In this document: one piece after another, positions 23,051-32,965 of the stretch
Numbering within the stretch: the stretch's first letter is position 1
Layout: the number at the start of each line of letters is the position of its first letter
DNA from: Alteromonas australica
GTDB taxonomy: Bacteria; Pseudomonadota; Gammaproteobacteria; Enterobacterales; Alteromonadaceae
Reading direction: 5' to 3'
Assembly (NCBI RefSeq): GCF_000730385.1
Contig: NZ_CP008849.1
Span: 434,001 to 498,000 of the forward strand
DNA: 64,000 nt
The notes under the pieces: model-generated
Database searches by the model: none
What the model was told of the DNA's origin: nothing
The model's input: only the letters and a program-made list of their open reading frames with translations
Position numbers and translations under genes: made by a program

Positions 23051-24364
23051 ATGTCAGTGGTAAATAACAAGAGCTATCGTCCCACGCTAGTAGAAGACAT
23101 CTGTCGATGGGGATATTCCTTTCTCTTAGTGCTAGCGATCCCCTTTGCGTTCGTCACATTAATGCGTAGAGGTCGAGCAAGGAATAAAGATTATAATCGT
23201 CGTCGATTCGAACGATTCGGGTTTGTCTCGCATGCCCCGAAAAAGCAAGGCTATCTTTTTCATTGTGTGTCTGTGGGTGAGGTTGTGGCAGCCTCGTGTT
23301 TGATTAAACGTATCATGCAAGAAGAGCCAGGCGTGCAAATTACTGTCACCACAACCACGCCCACCGGATCGGCTCGGGTAAGAGATATTTTTGGCCACGG
23401 GGTGCATCATTTCTATCTTCCTTATGATTTACATATGGCGATGGCAGGAATGATTAAGCGAATTAAGCCCAAAGCGGTATTTATCACTGAAGTGGAATTG
23501 TGGCCCAATCTTATTCATGCATGTTGGAAGCGTGATATACCTGTCATGGTGATAAATGCCAGAATGACAGATCGTTCTGCGAGACGGTACAAAAAAATAG
23601 GTAAGCTTTTCAGCCCCATGCTCAATAAGCTTAGCCATGTATGTGCACAAGGGCAGCGTGATTACAATAATTACCTATTTCTCGGTATGCCAAGCGATAA
23701 ACTAACCCTCACTAACAATATAAAATTTGACCAAGTAGCGTCACTACCCCATGCCAGCGATACGTTTGTGGGAATCACCAAGGGAAGTCGCCCTGTCTTT
23801 GTTGCAGGCAGTACCCACGAACCTGAAGAACAGGCAGTGATAGATACCTGTATAAAGTTGTGGCGAGATCATCCTAATTTGACGCTTATTATTGTACCGC
23901 GCCACCCTGAGCGATTTGAGCAGGTAGCTAAGTTATTGAAGGAAAACGGACTTGCTTATTTGCGCACAAGTACTCTTAGGGATAATCAAGGAACCGAAGA
24001 TAGTAAAGTCATTTTGTTAGATGAGATGGGGAAGCTTAATCACGCATACAGTATTGCTAGTATGGCATTTGTGGGTGGCTCCCTTGCCGATAAAGGAGGG
24101 CATAACGCTCTCGAGCCTGCCGCGTTCTCTGTGCCTATTCTTATGGGTCCAAATACCTATAACAACCCTGTAATCTGCGAATATTTAAACACCCGAGGGG
24201 CGCTGCATATTTGCGAAGGCGCAGACGACATTGCGGTACACTGTGGAGCCTGGTTAGCTGACGAAGCCTTACGCCTTAAAGTAGGCCAGTTAGGCAGGGA
24301 TGTTCTGGATGAAAATAAAGGCGCATTGGACGTGACATTAGCCTGTGTTCACAACGTCATTTAG
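23051..24364 (+). CDS. waaA: 3-deoxy-D-manno-octulosonic acid (Kdo) transferase
   Basis: The enzyme attaches Kdo from CMP-Kdo to the lipid A precursor at the inner membrane. The 437-residue protein (425 in E. coli) has an N-terminal membrane anchor (residues 17-40) followed by the GT30 N domain. The catalytic Glu is in HCVSVGEVVAAS, followed by TVTTTTPTGSARV and ITEVELWPNLI. The C-terminal GT-B half has VAGSTHEPEEQ and VGGSLADKGGHNALEPAAFSVP. Start choice: ATG at 23051; an ATG at 23044 is out of frame and no strong ribosome site is seen. It is divergent from the GT9/GT4 pair, which fits LPS inner-core biogenesis. Confidence 0.95.
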   Translation: MSVVNNKSYRPTLVEDICRWGYSFLLVLAIPFAFVTLMRRGRARNKDYNRRRFERFGFVSHAPKKQGYLFHCVSVGEVVAASCLIKRIMQEEPGVQITVTTTTPTGSARVRDIFGHGVHHFYLPYDLHMAMAGMIKRIKPKAVFITEVELWPNLIHACWKRDIPVMVINARMTDRSARRYKKIGKLFSPMLNKLSHVCAQGQRDYNNYLFLGMPSDKLTLTNNIKFDQVASLPHASDTFVGITKGSRPVFVAGSTHEPEEQAVIDTCIKLWRDHPNLTLIIVPRHPERFEQVAKLLKENGLAYLRTSTLRDNQGTEDSKVILLDEMGKLNHAYSIASMAFVGGSLADKGGHNALEPAAFSVPILMGPNTYNNPVICEYLNTRGALHICEGADDIAVHCGAWLADEALRLKVGQLGRDVLDENKGALDVTLACVHNVI

Positions 24365-24496
24365 CCGTTTTTAAAGGCGTCGTTTGAAATTTGGTCACCA
24401 CGGTGGTGCGCACTTTGCACCATAGCCTTACATTCTTTATATCATATTTACTATATATACTTTAGTTTAAATTTAAGTCGTTGTTTGCTAATGATT

Positions 24497-24640
24497 TTGC
24501 AGTATTGGCCTAGTGGTTGCTATTATATCGGCGACGGCGTAGTCATGGTAAAAATCAAACAATAAAACCCCGCTTACGAGGGTCACCAGATTACACGTTT
24601 TCCAGGGAGAGGCACCCTGCCGTTTGGCGGGGTGCTTTCT
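24497..24640 (+). ncRNA. Candidate small RNA or leader downstream of waaA
   Basis: The 295-base gap between waaA and the antiporter gene holds a possible promoter: TTGCAG at 24497-24502, 18 bases, then TATTAT at 24521-24526. About 85 bases after the expected start is a strong terminator hairpin (24611-24636). The transcript would be near 105 bases. ACCCCGC at 24567-24573 can pair with GCGGGGT at 24627-24633, the right arm of the terminator, giving two alternative folds. No coding frame with a ribosome site is seen. It could also be just the distant terminator of waaA. Confidence 0.35.
24611..24640 (+). terminator. Strong terminator hairpin after waaA
   Basis: GCACCCTGCC pairs with GGCGGGGTGC around loop GTTT (one G.T pair), followed by TTTCTT. 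It is 250 bases after the waaA stop and just before the convergent antiporter gene end. Confidence 0.75.
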
Positions 24641-24659
24641 TACACAAATCTACTCTTCT

Positions 24660-26456
24660 TTACTTATCTTCTTCCGGCAATACCAAGCTTATAATTCGCC
24701 AACCAGATTTAGGTTCTATACTGTTACCGTTGATAAAGGTATAGCTTTTCCCTTCCTTATTGATTGCCAGCAACGGCGTCGCTCTGTCATTGTACTTGTC
24801 GTTATAATCCTCAAACGAAAACTCGTCGGTTAAACGTGTGGTTTTTACACTGGCTCCCTTACTAACTGCAGAAGCTAAGTAGCCATACGTTACGCCTTCG
24901 TCGAAAAGCGTGAGTTTTTTCGCGTATTGCTCACTCACTTGATGGCTTGGACGGGTAGCTTGTTCGTTGCTGGTTAGTGACCAAACTTTGTCCTTTCCTT
25001 GCGTGTATTCAAAATGATAGGAAATAAGCGGGTTAAGTTGCTTATAGGGCGACATAATTAATACAGTGCCAAAGGTGGCAATGTCTAAATGCCGAGCCGC
25101 ATGGTCAGACATAGGATTACCAAAATACACGGGGATATCCATCATACGGGCTTCCCTGATGGCGTCCCAGTTTGTATCTGCGATAGTAACGGCAATATCT
25201 TGATTGAGCATTTCGCAAGCCAATAGGCGATTAAACTTACTGCCACCAAAAATAAGATAACCGGTGGGAGCGGGGGCACGTACCTTTAGTAAACTCGCCA
25301 CACTTCGCGACGTGAGGCTTTGCACGACGACGGTGGCAATAATCACCAAAAATACCATGGGCACGATGATACCAGCGCCTTCATAACCTATTTCTTCTAG
25401 CTTTAATGAGAACAAGGCTGATACCGCAGCGGCCACAATACCTCGCGGTGCAATCCAGCTTAACAAGGCCAATTCATTCCACTTAAGCCCTGTACCAATG
25501 GAAGATGCGATAACGGCCAGTGGCCGGGCAACAAACATAATGGCAATTAAAATAATGATAGCCCCCCAGCCTACATCAATAACTGACTGAAGATTCAAGC
25601 GTGTGGCGAGCAAAATGAATAAACCTGAAATAAGTAACACGCTAAGGGTTTCTTTAAATTCAAGAATATCTTCTACATCTACGTTCTTCATGTTGGCCAG
25701 TACCATACCTGTAATGGTCACAGCTAATAACCCTGATTCATGGGCCACATAGTTTGAAGCCGCAAATACGCCAAGAATAATCGTTAGCACCGCGGTATTT
25801 AATAGGTAATGGGGTATCCAGTCTTTTCTGATAGATAGGCCCAATAGGTAACCAGAGCCGAGACCAAGCACCACACCGATACCGATGGTTTTGCCAAACA
25901 TAATAAATGTGTGGCTGATAGCGTTTCCTTGCGATGCGACAATGAACTCAAACACCAAGACAGCTAATAGTGCGCCTATGGGGTCAATCACAATGCCTTC
26001 CCAGCGAAGAATATTGGCTAAGTTAGTCTTAGGTCGGACAGTGCGCAACATGGGGACAATAACGGTGGGACCGGTAACGGTGACAATAGCACCAAATAAA
26101 AAGGCGAGTTGCCAGGAAATATTTAAGCTGTAATGGGCGGCTACTGCTGCAATCCCCCAAGTCACTACCACCCCTATACTGCAGAGGTTTCTCACCATGT
26201 TGCCATGGCCAGCAATATCACGGAATTTCAGTGTTAGTGAGCCTTCAAACAAAATAATGGCCACCGATAATGAAACCACCGGAAATAATAAATTGCCAAA
26301 TAATGCGTCGGCATCTAGCACACCCCAAACGGGCCCGACAAGAATACCTACAATAAGTAGGGGCAAAATTGCAGGCAGTCGCACTTTATATGCGAAGTAT
26401 TGGCATCCTATTGAAAGTAAACCGACAGCGACTAACGACATCAACGGATCAGACAA
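24660..26456 (-). CDS. CPA-family Na+/H+ antiporter with C-terminal TrkA-N/RCK-like domain
   Basis: The 598-residue protein has 11-13 membrane segments over residues 5-395 and a cytoplasmic domain after about residue 400. The membrane part is of the NhaP/CPA1 kind: ILFEGSLTLKFRDI near residue 70, VTGPTVIVPML near 128, and the ion-site region WEGIVIDPIGALLAVLVFE near 150. The C-terminal part (LIFGGSKFNRLLACEML) looks like a Rossmann TrkA-N/RCK nucleotide-binding regulator. It should exchange cytoplasmic Na+ or K+ for H+ and support pH and salt balance in a marine cell. The exact ion cannot be told. It is single, convergent to waaA. Confidence 0.83.
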   Translation of the reverse strand: MSDPLMSLVAVGLLSIGCQYFAYKVRLPAILPLLIVGILVGPVWGVLDADALFGNLLFPVVSLSVAIILFEGSLTLKFRDIAGHGNMVRNLCSIGVVVTWGIAAVAAHYSLNISWQLAFLFGAIVTVTGPTVIVPMLRTVRPKTNLANILRWEGIVIDPIGALLAVLVFEFIVASQGNAISHTFIMFGKTIGIGVVLGLGSGYLLGLSIRKDWIPHYLLNTAVLTIILGVFAASNYVAHESGLLAVTITGMVLANMKNVDVEDILEFKETLSVLLISGLFILLATRLNLQSVIDVGWGAIIILIAIMFVARPLAVIASSIGTGLKWNELALLSWIAPRGIVAAAVSALFSLKLEEIGYEGAGIIVPMVFLVIIATVVVQSLTSRSVASLLKVRAPAPTGYLIFGGSKFNRLLACEMLNQDIAVTIADTNWDAIREARMMDIPVYFGNPMSDHAARHLDIATFGTVLIMSPYKQLNPLISYHFEYTQGKDKVWSLTSNEQATRPSHQVSEQYAKKLTLFDEGVTYGYLASAVSKGASVKTTRLTDEFSFEDYNDKYNDRATPLLAINKEGKSYTFINGNSIEPKSGWRIISLVLPEEDK

Positions 26457-26681
26457 GGTGCATTCCTTATGAGTAATTGTTGTATTTTTTGTTCCCTATT
26501 TCCTAGTATTTACGCTATGTGTTAGTTGGAAACGTCATGGGATTTGTTGCGCCTAATATAGTTAAAACTCAGTTTAGACGAAGGCAGATCAGAACGCAGA
26601 CTATTTTACTATTGTTGTTCATCCCTAGGCATAGTATTTTTCTTGCTTACTTTTTCACTTTTTACATAGAGCGCATATATT

Positions 26682-27527
26682 TTGTTGAAGTTAGGCTTGT
26701 TTTCTATTTTTACCACCGCAGTAGCACTAATGAGTGGCTGTGCAGCCCAATATCCGCCTTCTACAAAGTCTCTTTTGCTAGCGCCACTGAGTGTGCTTTC
26801 TCAGCAGTTGGAGGAAACCTCAGGCCTTTATTGTACCGACGATGGGCTTTTTACTATCAATGATTCGGGTAATGAGGCGACGGTATTTGAGCTTGATTAT
26901 GGTGCCAGAGTGAAACAAATCCATACACTGGCATTGCAAAATTTAGATTGGGAAGCGATTACCGGTGATGATAATTTTTTGTATATTGCGGATATTGGAA
27001 ACAATAAGGGAAAGCGGGAAAATCTAGCGATACACAAAGTAAGCCGACGTCACTACGATGAAATTTCTTCCGTGTCCGTTCAATACCAAGGGAATACACC
27101 AAGCGACAATTTTCCGTATGCCCATGATTTTGATGCTGAGGCAATGGTGTTGGCCGAAGGAAAGTTGCTCATTTTTTCGAAAAGTTGGCGCACAGGCATT
27201 GCGAATGTTTATGAAGTCGGCAGCGAAACGCTGCAAATACTGACGCCCATCGCACAAATAGCCGGATTGCCCGGTGTGATTACTGGAGCAGACTTTGATG
27301 AAATGCGAAATCTGTATGTGGTGGTTGGTTATAAGTCAGATCCTTTTGGAAATTTCTCCACGTTTTTAGCTCAACTCGACACCAGCTTTACCCCAATTGA
27401 AGTGTGGCCGCTTGATGAATACAAACAGGTGGAAGGTATCTGTGTGGACAAGCAGGGTGACTATTGGTTTTCTGAAGAAGCCACTGACTTAAGAAAAGCT
27501 TCTTTAACCCGCGCAACAATTAAGTAA
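26682..27527 (+). CDS. Predicted lipoprotein with beta-propeller-like repeats
   Basis: The 281-residue protein begins with a short signal and the lipobox LMSGC, so it is likely a lipidated envelope protein. The body has repeats of the kind found in SdiA-regulated/NHL-like propellers: TSGLYC near residue 47, FTINDSGNEATVFEL, then DWEAITGDDNFLYIADIGNN near 95. No catalytic motif is recognised and the function is unknown. The frame starts at TTG (26682); a second TTG follows directly and no strong ribosome site is seen, so the start is uncertain by a few codons. It ends at a bidirectional terminator shared with the chemoreceptor gene. Confidence 0.6.
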   Translation: MLKLGLFSIFTTAVALMSGCAAQYPPSTKSLLLAPLSVLSQQLEETSGLYCTDDGLFTINDSGNEATVFELDYGARVKQIHTLALQNLDWEAITGDDNFLYIADIGNNKGKRENLAIHKVSRRHYDEISSVSVQYQGNTPSDNFPYAHDFDAEAMVLAEGKLLIFSKSWRTGIANVYEVGSETLQILTPIAQIAGLPGVITGADFDEMRNLYVVVGYKSDPFGNFSTFLAQLDTSFTPIEVWPLDEYKQVEGICVDKQGDYWFSEEATDLRKASLTRATIK

Positions 27528-27535
27528 GCGCAAAG

Positions 27536-27574
27536 AAAAAGCGGTGAAGGCTAACACAACCTTACCGCTTTTTT
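27536..27574. terminator. Bidirectional terminator between the lipoprotein and chemoreceptor genes
   Basis: GCGGTGAAGG (27541-27550) pairs with CCTTACCGC (27560-27568) with one bulged base. It is flanked by five A on the left and six T on the right, and lies between convergent genes. Confidence 0.85.
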
Positions 27575-27600
27575 ATTGTTTTCCTGTAATAGCGTAACGC

Positions 27601-29511
27601 TTAAAGCTTGAACTGATCAACCTGTGAGGATAATCCCAAGGCAAGTTCATCAAGCTTTTCACTTACTGCCACCAATGCGGCAGTTGCCCTTAGTGTATGG
27701 TCACCTGAAATACTGATCTCATTGATATTTCTGCTGATATCTTCTACCACGGTGGCTTGTTCTTCAGTGGCCGCTGCCACTTGTGTATTCATGTCGTTGA
27801 TGAGTGATATTTCTTGTGTAATCTGTACTAAAAGGTTATCTATATCATCCGTTGCCGAGACCACTTTTTGGGTTTGCGACTTACTATCTAACATTTGACT
27901 TACGGCGTCTTTAGAGTCCTGTTGGAACTTATCAATTTTAACCTGAATTTCATCTGTAGCTTCAGCTGCGCGTTGGGCGAGGGTTCTCACTTCATCAGCA
28001 ACCACGGAAAAGCCGCGGCCATGATCGCCTGCTCGGGCGGCTTCAATCGCCGCATTAAGCGCCAGCAAATTGGTTTGCTCTGAAATACCTCTGATAGTCT
28101 CCAATATGCCGCCAATGGCTGAGGTATGGTCATCTAGCGATTGAATGACCGTAGATACGGTTTCTATTTGCATATTCAGATGGTTAATCGCCTGCACGGC
28201 ATTTTGAGTAACCTTTCGTCCTTCCAATGAGTTTGTTGCGGCTTGATTGGCATTTTTTGCTGCTTTTGATGCAGATTGAGCGACTTCTGATACCGTGCTT
28301 CCCATCTCGGTCAGTGCAGTGGCTACCTGAATAGTTTGATCTTGTTGCTGACTGGTAGAGTTCTTTGTGTTGTGAGATTGCTTGGCTACATCAGAGGCAG
28401 ACAACTTAAGCGCCTCACTACTTTGGGCCACCGAGGAAATGGTATTGTGTAAGTGGCCAATAAATCCATTGAAGCCTTCAACTAGCCGCGCTGTTTCTTT
28501 TTGTTCTGGAACGTGAATACGGGTACGCAAATCACCTTCACCTTTCCCTAGCTGTTGGAAAATGTCAGCGAGTGATTCGATGGGCTTAGTTAAGGAGGCC
28601 GCTAACCAAATACCTAGCACAGCAAATATGCCGGCAATAATGAGCGCCCAAATAATAATTTGTTGGCTACCTTCATTTAACGATGCGTATAGCTCATGTT
28701 CTGGTACTTGCGCGACTACGTACCAGCCGGCCTTATCTACATAGGTGCTGGCGTAAAGCATACTGCCATCGTCGTTTTCATTACTTGCCATGGCAAACTC
28801 ACGTTCAACCAACAAGCGGTTAGCAGCGTTACTGCCGCTAATTGACGACAAGTGTGCGCTCCCTAATAGTGATGTATCGGGGTGAGCAATGATGGTGCCC
28901 GAGCCATCCACAAGATAAACAAAACCGGTTTCAGCAATTTTTACGTCGTTAATAATGCTCAGTAGTTCGTCCACAGACTTAGCCACACCCGACATGCCGC
29001 GGCCGCTAACTTGCTGGTAATTCGCGAATAAGCGATAGCCCTGTCCTGGCTCGTTGTACAAACTTAATGATATGGGTTCACCACTGTCTTTATAAGCGAA
29101 AAACCAGCCATCGAACTCGTCATTTTTGAGGGTTCTCAAAAAGCCGTCTTGATTCCAGTATTTATGGGTTTGCCTATCAACAAATGATGCAACGGTAAGG
29201 TCGTTAAAGCGCACTAAATCGTTAAGGTAGTTGATGAGTTTTCGTTCGCCATCGGCATTGGCGCCTGCGTCGGACCAAGCAAGAATGTTGGGATCTGATG
29301 CCACACCATGGGCAACCGTCAGCATGACGCTGGCTTCTCTGTCTACTTGATTGCCGATTTGTTTGAGCAATGCCGGCAATTGCAGTTGCTCCATATTGTC
29401 TTTAACTAAGTCTCTAGCAATCCATTGGCTTATTGATCCTACAAGCACTGCGGCAGCGAGAACAGCAAACATCAATGCTAGGATTATTTTTTGTTTAATA
29501 CTGAAAGTCAT
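27601..29511 (-). CDS. Methyl-accepting chemotaxis protein (dCache type)
   Basis: The 636-residue receptor has a first membrane span at residues 11-31 and a periplasmic dCache-like sensor at about 35-280. The sensor's second half contains [20 protein letters not shown] second span is near 283-305, then a HAMP domain and the long cytoplasmic signalling coiled coil. The conserved tip is [20 protein letters not shown] and the adjoining part [16 protein letters not shown]. There is no NWETF-like CheR/CheB tether at the C-terminus. It should feed ligand information to CheA/CheW. The ligand is unknown; dCache receptors often bind amino acids or organic acids. The gene is single, with no che genes nearby. 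Confidence 0.93.
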   Translation of the reverse strand: MTFSIKQKIILALMFAVLAAAVLVGSISQWIARDLVKDNMEQLQLPALLKQIGNQVDREASVMLTVAHGVASDPNILAWSDAGANADGERKLINYLNDLVRFNDLTVASFVDRQTHKYWNQDGFLRTLKNDEFDGWFFAYKDSGEPISLSLYNEPGQGYRLFANYQQVSGRGMSGVAKSVDELLSIINDVKIAETGFVYLVDGSGTIIAHPDTSLLGSAHLSSISGSNAANRLLVEREFAMASNENDDGSMLYASTYVDKAGWYVVAQVPEHELYASLNEGSQQIIIWALIIAGIFAVLGIWLAASLTKPIESLADIFQQLGKGEGDLRTRIHVPEQKETARLVEGFNGFIGHLHNTISSVAQSSEALKLSASDVAKQSHNTKNSTSQQQDQTIQVATALTEMGSTVSEVAQSASKAAKNANQAATNSLEGRKVTQNAVQAINHLNMQIETVSTVIQSLDDHTSAIGGILETIRGISEQTNLLALNAAIEAARAGDHGRGFSVVADEVRTLAQRAAEATDEIQVKIDKFQQDSKDAVSQMLDSKSQTQKVVSATDDIDNLLVQITQEISLINDMNTQVAAATEEQATVVEDISRNINEISISGDHTLRATAALVAVSEKLDELALGLSSQVDQFKL

Positions 29512-29815
29512 GACTTTCGACCACGTAAGTTGATTCTAAGAGTATGACGTGGCATTGCAGGCACAGCAACGTCCGGAATAAACGTGTACATCACGCAGAG
29601 TCACTCGATATTAATATTGGTATGAGAGGAACGCTGGTGCTTATAAGCACATTTATTATTATCGGCAAACCTAACTAATTACTTATACTTTTGTTTAGGT
29701 TTACAGCGAAAATTAATAGTGAGGCAATTTTGACTAAAAGGTCAAGAAAAAGCTGAGCAGACGTGTAAATCTGCCCAGCTCATGTTAATTAATGTGTTAA
29801 AAGTTATCTAAGTCG
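29512..29815. promoter_or_regulatory. Gap between chemoreceptor and peptidase genes, with a minus-strand terminator
   Basis: No gene is seen in these 304 bases. The left part should hold the chemoreceptor promoter. An inverted repeat AAACCTAAC / GTTTAGGTTT flanks 29668-29703. At 29750-29781 a near-perfect 11-bp stem with T on the minus strand ends the peptidase transcript. Confidence 0.5.
29750..29781 (-). terminator. Terminator of the M3 peptidase gene
   Basis: On the minus strand AGCTGGGCAGA and TCTGCTCAGCT form an 11-bp stem (one mismatch), followed by TTTTTC. It lies about 35 bases after the peptidase stop. Confidence 0.8.
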
Positions 29816-32002
29816 TTAATTTTTGTTTTCCGGAAGGGGGAATCCTCTGTCGCGCATAAGCGCGTCAACTTTTGCATCGCGCCCTCGGAATTTACGGTAG
29901 GCTTCAGCAGGGTCCATGGCATTTCGAACTGAGAATAAGTACTTCACTAAACGCTCTCCCACTTCTTCATCATAAAAGCCGCCGGGTGCCTCCATAAACG
30001 CTTCTGCGGCGTCAGCAGTAAGCACTTCCGCCCACATGTAGCCGTAATACGCTGCAGCATAACCTTCGCTAGAAAATACATGGCCAAAATGTGGTGAGCG
30101 GTGGCGCATCACAATTTCTTCGGGCATATCTAACTGCTCCAGTTGCTCACGCTCAAACGTGTCTGGGTCGATTTTGCTAGGATCTGTGGTGTGATACTTC
30201 AGGTCCATAATCGCTGAAGCCATGTATTCTGTGGTCTTAAAGCCTTCATTAAAGGTTGAAGCCTTTTTGATCTTTTCAACCAGTTGTGCAGGAATGGGCT
30301 CTCCCGTTTCGTGGTGCACCAAAAATTGATTGATCACCTCGTCAGTGGTTAACCAGCGCTCTAGCAGCTGTGATTGAAATTCAGTGTAATCTCGCACACC
30401 AGAATGTGATGACGGATATTTTACATTGGCAGAAAGGAAGTGAAGCGCATGGCCAAACTCGTGAAAGTAAGTTTCAGCATCATCCCAAGAAATGAGGGTT
30501 GCCTCTCCCTCTGCACCTTTAACAAAGTTTGAGTTGTTTGACGATAACACGGTTTTCTTACCGTCGAAGGTGGTATAAGAACGGTAAGTGGTCGCCCAAG
30601 CGCCAGAGCGCTTACCTTTGCGCGCGAAGGGGTCAAGATACCAAAGGCCTATATGTTCGCCCGTGGTTTTGTCTGTCACTTCCCACACTTTTACGTCTTC
30701 ATGGAAGACCGGGACTTTGCCCGCTTCAACCGGAGTGAAGTTAAAGTTGAACAAGCGACCGGCCACGTAAAACATCGCTTCACGTAATTTACCCAGCTGC
30801 AAGTATTGCTTAACTTCGTTAGAGTCTAAGTCGTATTTTGCTTGTCTTACTTTTTCAGCGTAAAAACGGTAGTCCCAAGGTGCAATAGTTATGTCGGCAC
30901 CTTCAGCGTCTGCAATGGCTTGCATATCCGCCACTTCTTCTTCCACTCGAGCAATAGCGGCAGGCCAGACTTTCATCATGAGATCCATGGCATTTTCAGG
31001 GTTTTTAGCCATACGATCTTCAAGTCGCCACTGGGCATAATTGTCATAGCCAAGTAGCGCCACACGTTCATCACGCAGGGTTAATATACGTTTAATGATG
31101 TCATTATTATCAAAGGTATCGCCATTATCCCCACGGTTGTAGTAGGTACGCCATACTTTTTCTCTTAGTTCCCGGTTTGTAGAGTAAGTGAGGAATGGAT
31201 CCATAGAAGAACGGGTGTTAGTAATTGCATACTTCCCACTTTCGCCCCGAGCGTCGGCTGCGGCTTTCGCTGCGGTGACAAAAGAAGCCGGTAATCCGTC
31301 GAGCTGATCTTCAGTAATGTAAGTGACATAATTTTCTTCATCCGCCAGCACGTTATTTGAAAATTGCGTGTGTAAGGTAGCCAATTCTTGGTTAATTTCT
31401 GCATAGCGTTTTTTCGCTTCGCCATCAAGGGTAGCCCCATTGCGTGCAAAGCGGTTGTAGCGCATCCAGGTTACGCGCTGCTCTTCTGGCGTAAGCTGCT
31501 TCATCTCGTCAGATTCATACACGGCTTTTACGCGGGCAAATAACTTTTCATTTTGAATGATTTTTGTGCTAAATGCTGACAGCTTAGGCGACAATTTACC
31601 TTGAATTTCGCGAAATTCAGGGCTTGATTTGTTTGAGCGCCAAATACCATAGTAAGTGTATACACGGCTAAGCTCTGCCCCTGCTTTTTCTAATGCCACA
31701 ATCACATTTTCAAATGTCGGCGGTGCGGGGTTATTCGCAATGGCCTCAATTTCTTTTAAATTGATTGCCATGGCTTTTTCAAAGGCTGGCTCTAAGTCTG
31801 ACAGCGACATTTTATCGAATGCCGGTACGCCGCCATAGGGGCCCTTAAACGCTTGCAGTAAAATATTGTTTTCGCCTGCTTGTGACGTTGATGACGCATT
31901 TTCTGATTCTGCGCTAGGTGACGATGTTGTTTTTTGTTCTGAACACGCACTTAATGCAACCACCACGGCTAAGGCGGTAAGTGACGTTTTGAGTTTACCC
32001 AT
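29816..32002 (-). CDS. dcp: M3-family metallopeptidase, Dcp-like, predicted lipoprotein
   Basis: The 728-residue protein is a zinc peptidyl-dipeptidase of family M3. The zinc site is HEFGH at residues 514-518, with the third ligand Glu541 in TEFQSQ, the same spacing as in E. coli Dcp. Unlike cytoplasmic Dcp, it starts with a signal peptide and lipobox LSAC near residue 20, followed by a Ser/Glu-rich linker, so it is predicted to be anchored to the envelope facing the periplasm. It would remove C-terminal dipeptides from peptides taken up for nutrition. The gene is monocistronic, with its own terminator. Confidence 0.9.
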   Translation of the reverse strand: MGKLKTSLTALAVVVALSACSEQKTTSSPSAESENASSTSQAGENNILLQAFKGPYGGVPAFDKMSLSDLEPAFEKAMAINLKEIEAIANNPAPPTFENVIVALEKAGAELSRVYTYYGIWRSNKSSPEFREIQGKLSPKLSAFSTKIIQNEKLFARVKAVYESDEMKQLTPEEQRVTWMRYNRFARNGATLDGEAKKRYAEINQELATLHTQFSNNVLADEENYVTYITEDQLDGLPASFVTAAKAAADARGESGKYAITNTRSSMDPFLTYSTNRELREKVWRTYYNRGDNGDTFDNNDIIKRILTLRDERVALLGYDNYAQWRLEDRMAKNPENAMDLMMKVWPAAIARVEEEVADMQAIADAEGADITIAPWDYRFYAEKVRQAKYDLDSNEVKQYLQLGKLREAMFYVAGRLFNFNFTPVEAGKVPVFHEDVKVWEVTDKTTGEHIGLWYLDPFARKGKRSGAWATTYRSYTTFDGKKTVLSSNNSNFVKGAEGEATLISWDDAETYFHEFGHALHFLSANVKYPSSHSGVRDYTEFQSQLLERWLTTDEVINQFLVHHETGEPIPAQLVEKIKKASTFNEGFKTTEYMASAIMDLKYHTTDPSKIDPDTFEREQLEQLDMPEEIVMRHRSPHFGHVFSSEGYAAAYYGYMWAEVLTADAAEAFMEAPGGFYDEEVGERLVKYLFSVRNAMDPAEAYRKFRGRDAKVDALMRDRGFPLPENKN

Positions 32003-32356
32003 ATTATTTCCTGTCTTTTCTTGTTATGAATACTTTTTATTGCAATAAAAGAACGCAATAAAAAGGTGTAATACATTCACCTAAATGATACGGCTTAGAT
32101 TACAAGATGCTTAGGTATCTTATTAGAATGTAAATTCAAGTGAAATGCCCTTTACCGTAATTTGCAGTAACGTGACCCTATACAAAGGCGCAGCGCGTTG
32201 CATCTAGCTTGTATGCATTTCATCGAAAATCCACAACTTTGAGTTGGCATATCCTGTATCCAAACTTACACTTCGACGCCATGGGGTATGGCTTAAATGT
32301 CGTCACTGTTTTTTCCTATGCTTTTGAGCATTTTTCTTATTATTAAGTGAAGTTTC
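32003..32356. promoter_or_regulatory. Intergenic region with 11-bp perfect inverted repeat upstream of dcp
   Basis: This 354-base gap between divergent genes has no gene. Thirty bases before the dcp start, CTTTTTATTGC (32033-32043) and GCAATAAAAAG (32055-32065) form a perfect 11-bp inverted repeat with an 11-base spacer. It may be an operator or a leader hairpin. A weak 5-bp hairpin with a T run (32319-32337) precedes the next gene. Confidence 0.4.
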
Positions 32357-32875
32357 ATGTTTGAATTTTTACTCAACGCCTTTCCGGTTTTTTGTGCTTT
32401 AGCCTCTTTTTGGTCGAATACCGAACGTAAATTATTGTTCCTCAATTTGGCGCTGTGTTTAGCCGTGGCATCGTTACTGATGTTCGAGCAAGCATGGGGA
32501 GGCGCCATCGTGGTTACCGTAGCAGGACTAAGTACAAGTTACCGACTCATTACTCAAAAGCTGCTTTCCCGCGTCGCCACCTACGTGACGCTTATCTTAA
32601 TGATGTGCTTAGTGTTAACTGTGAATCACTTTACAGGGAAGACCTCTTTGCTTGAAACCATGCCAGCGTTTACGTTTATGGCCTATCGTTTTGGGGAACT
32701 TCACTGTAAAGAAGCGGGCTTGCGTGTATGTATGATCGTGGGGTCGTTTAATTTTACTGTTTATGGCTTGATTACCCAAACTTGGGGCTTAGCAATAACC
32801 GAAGCGTTATTTGCTGCCTCTAACCTATGGTATTACGTAAAACTTAGACGTGCTATGCAGGTAAGCCATGTATAG
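32357..32875 (+). CDS. YgjV-family inner membrane protein
   Basis: The 172-residue, very hydrophobic protein has five or six membrane segments. The pattern of the YgjV/Imp family is seen (start WSNTERKLLFLNL, middle TFMAYRFGEL, end EALFAASNLWYYVKLRR). The function of the family is not known to me. It precedes another membrane protein gene by 90 bases, without a terminator between them, and the two may be co-transcribed. The ATG at 32357 has a GAAG (AGTGAAG) nearby. Confidence 0.6.
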   Translation: MFEFLLNAFPVFCALASFWSNTERKLLFLNLALCLAVASLLMFEQAWGGAIVVTVAGLSTSYRLITQKLLSRVATYVTLILMMCLVLTVNHFTGKTSLLETMPAFTFMAYRFGELHCKEAGLRVCMIVGSFNFTVYGLITQTWGLAITEALFAASNLWYYVKLRRAMQVSHV

Positions 32876-32965
32876 CGTTTTGTAATAAAACGTTGTTTGA
32901 AAAGCCCTTTTGTGGTGTATTGAGAGTCAACTAAGGGATCGATAATCAAACCACAGGGAACGCTA

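Noticed and set aside
24517..24744. 75-codon frame after waaA
   Set aside because: It crosses the strong terminator hairpin and the antiporter gene end, with a composition unlike real proteins.
26519..26863. 114-codon frame overlapping the start of the lipoprotein gene
   Set aside because: It conflicts with the signal peptide and lipobox read in the other frame and lacks a good start.
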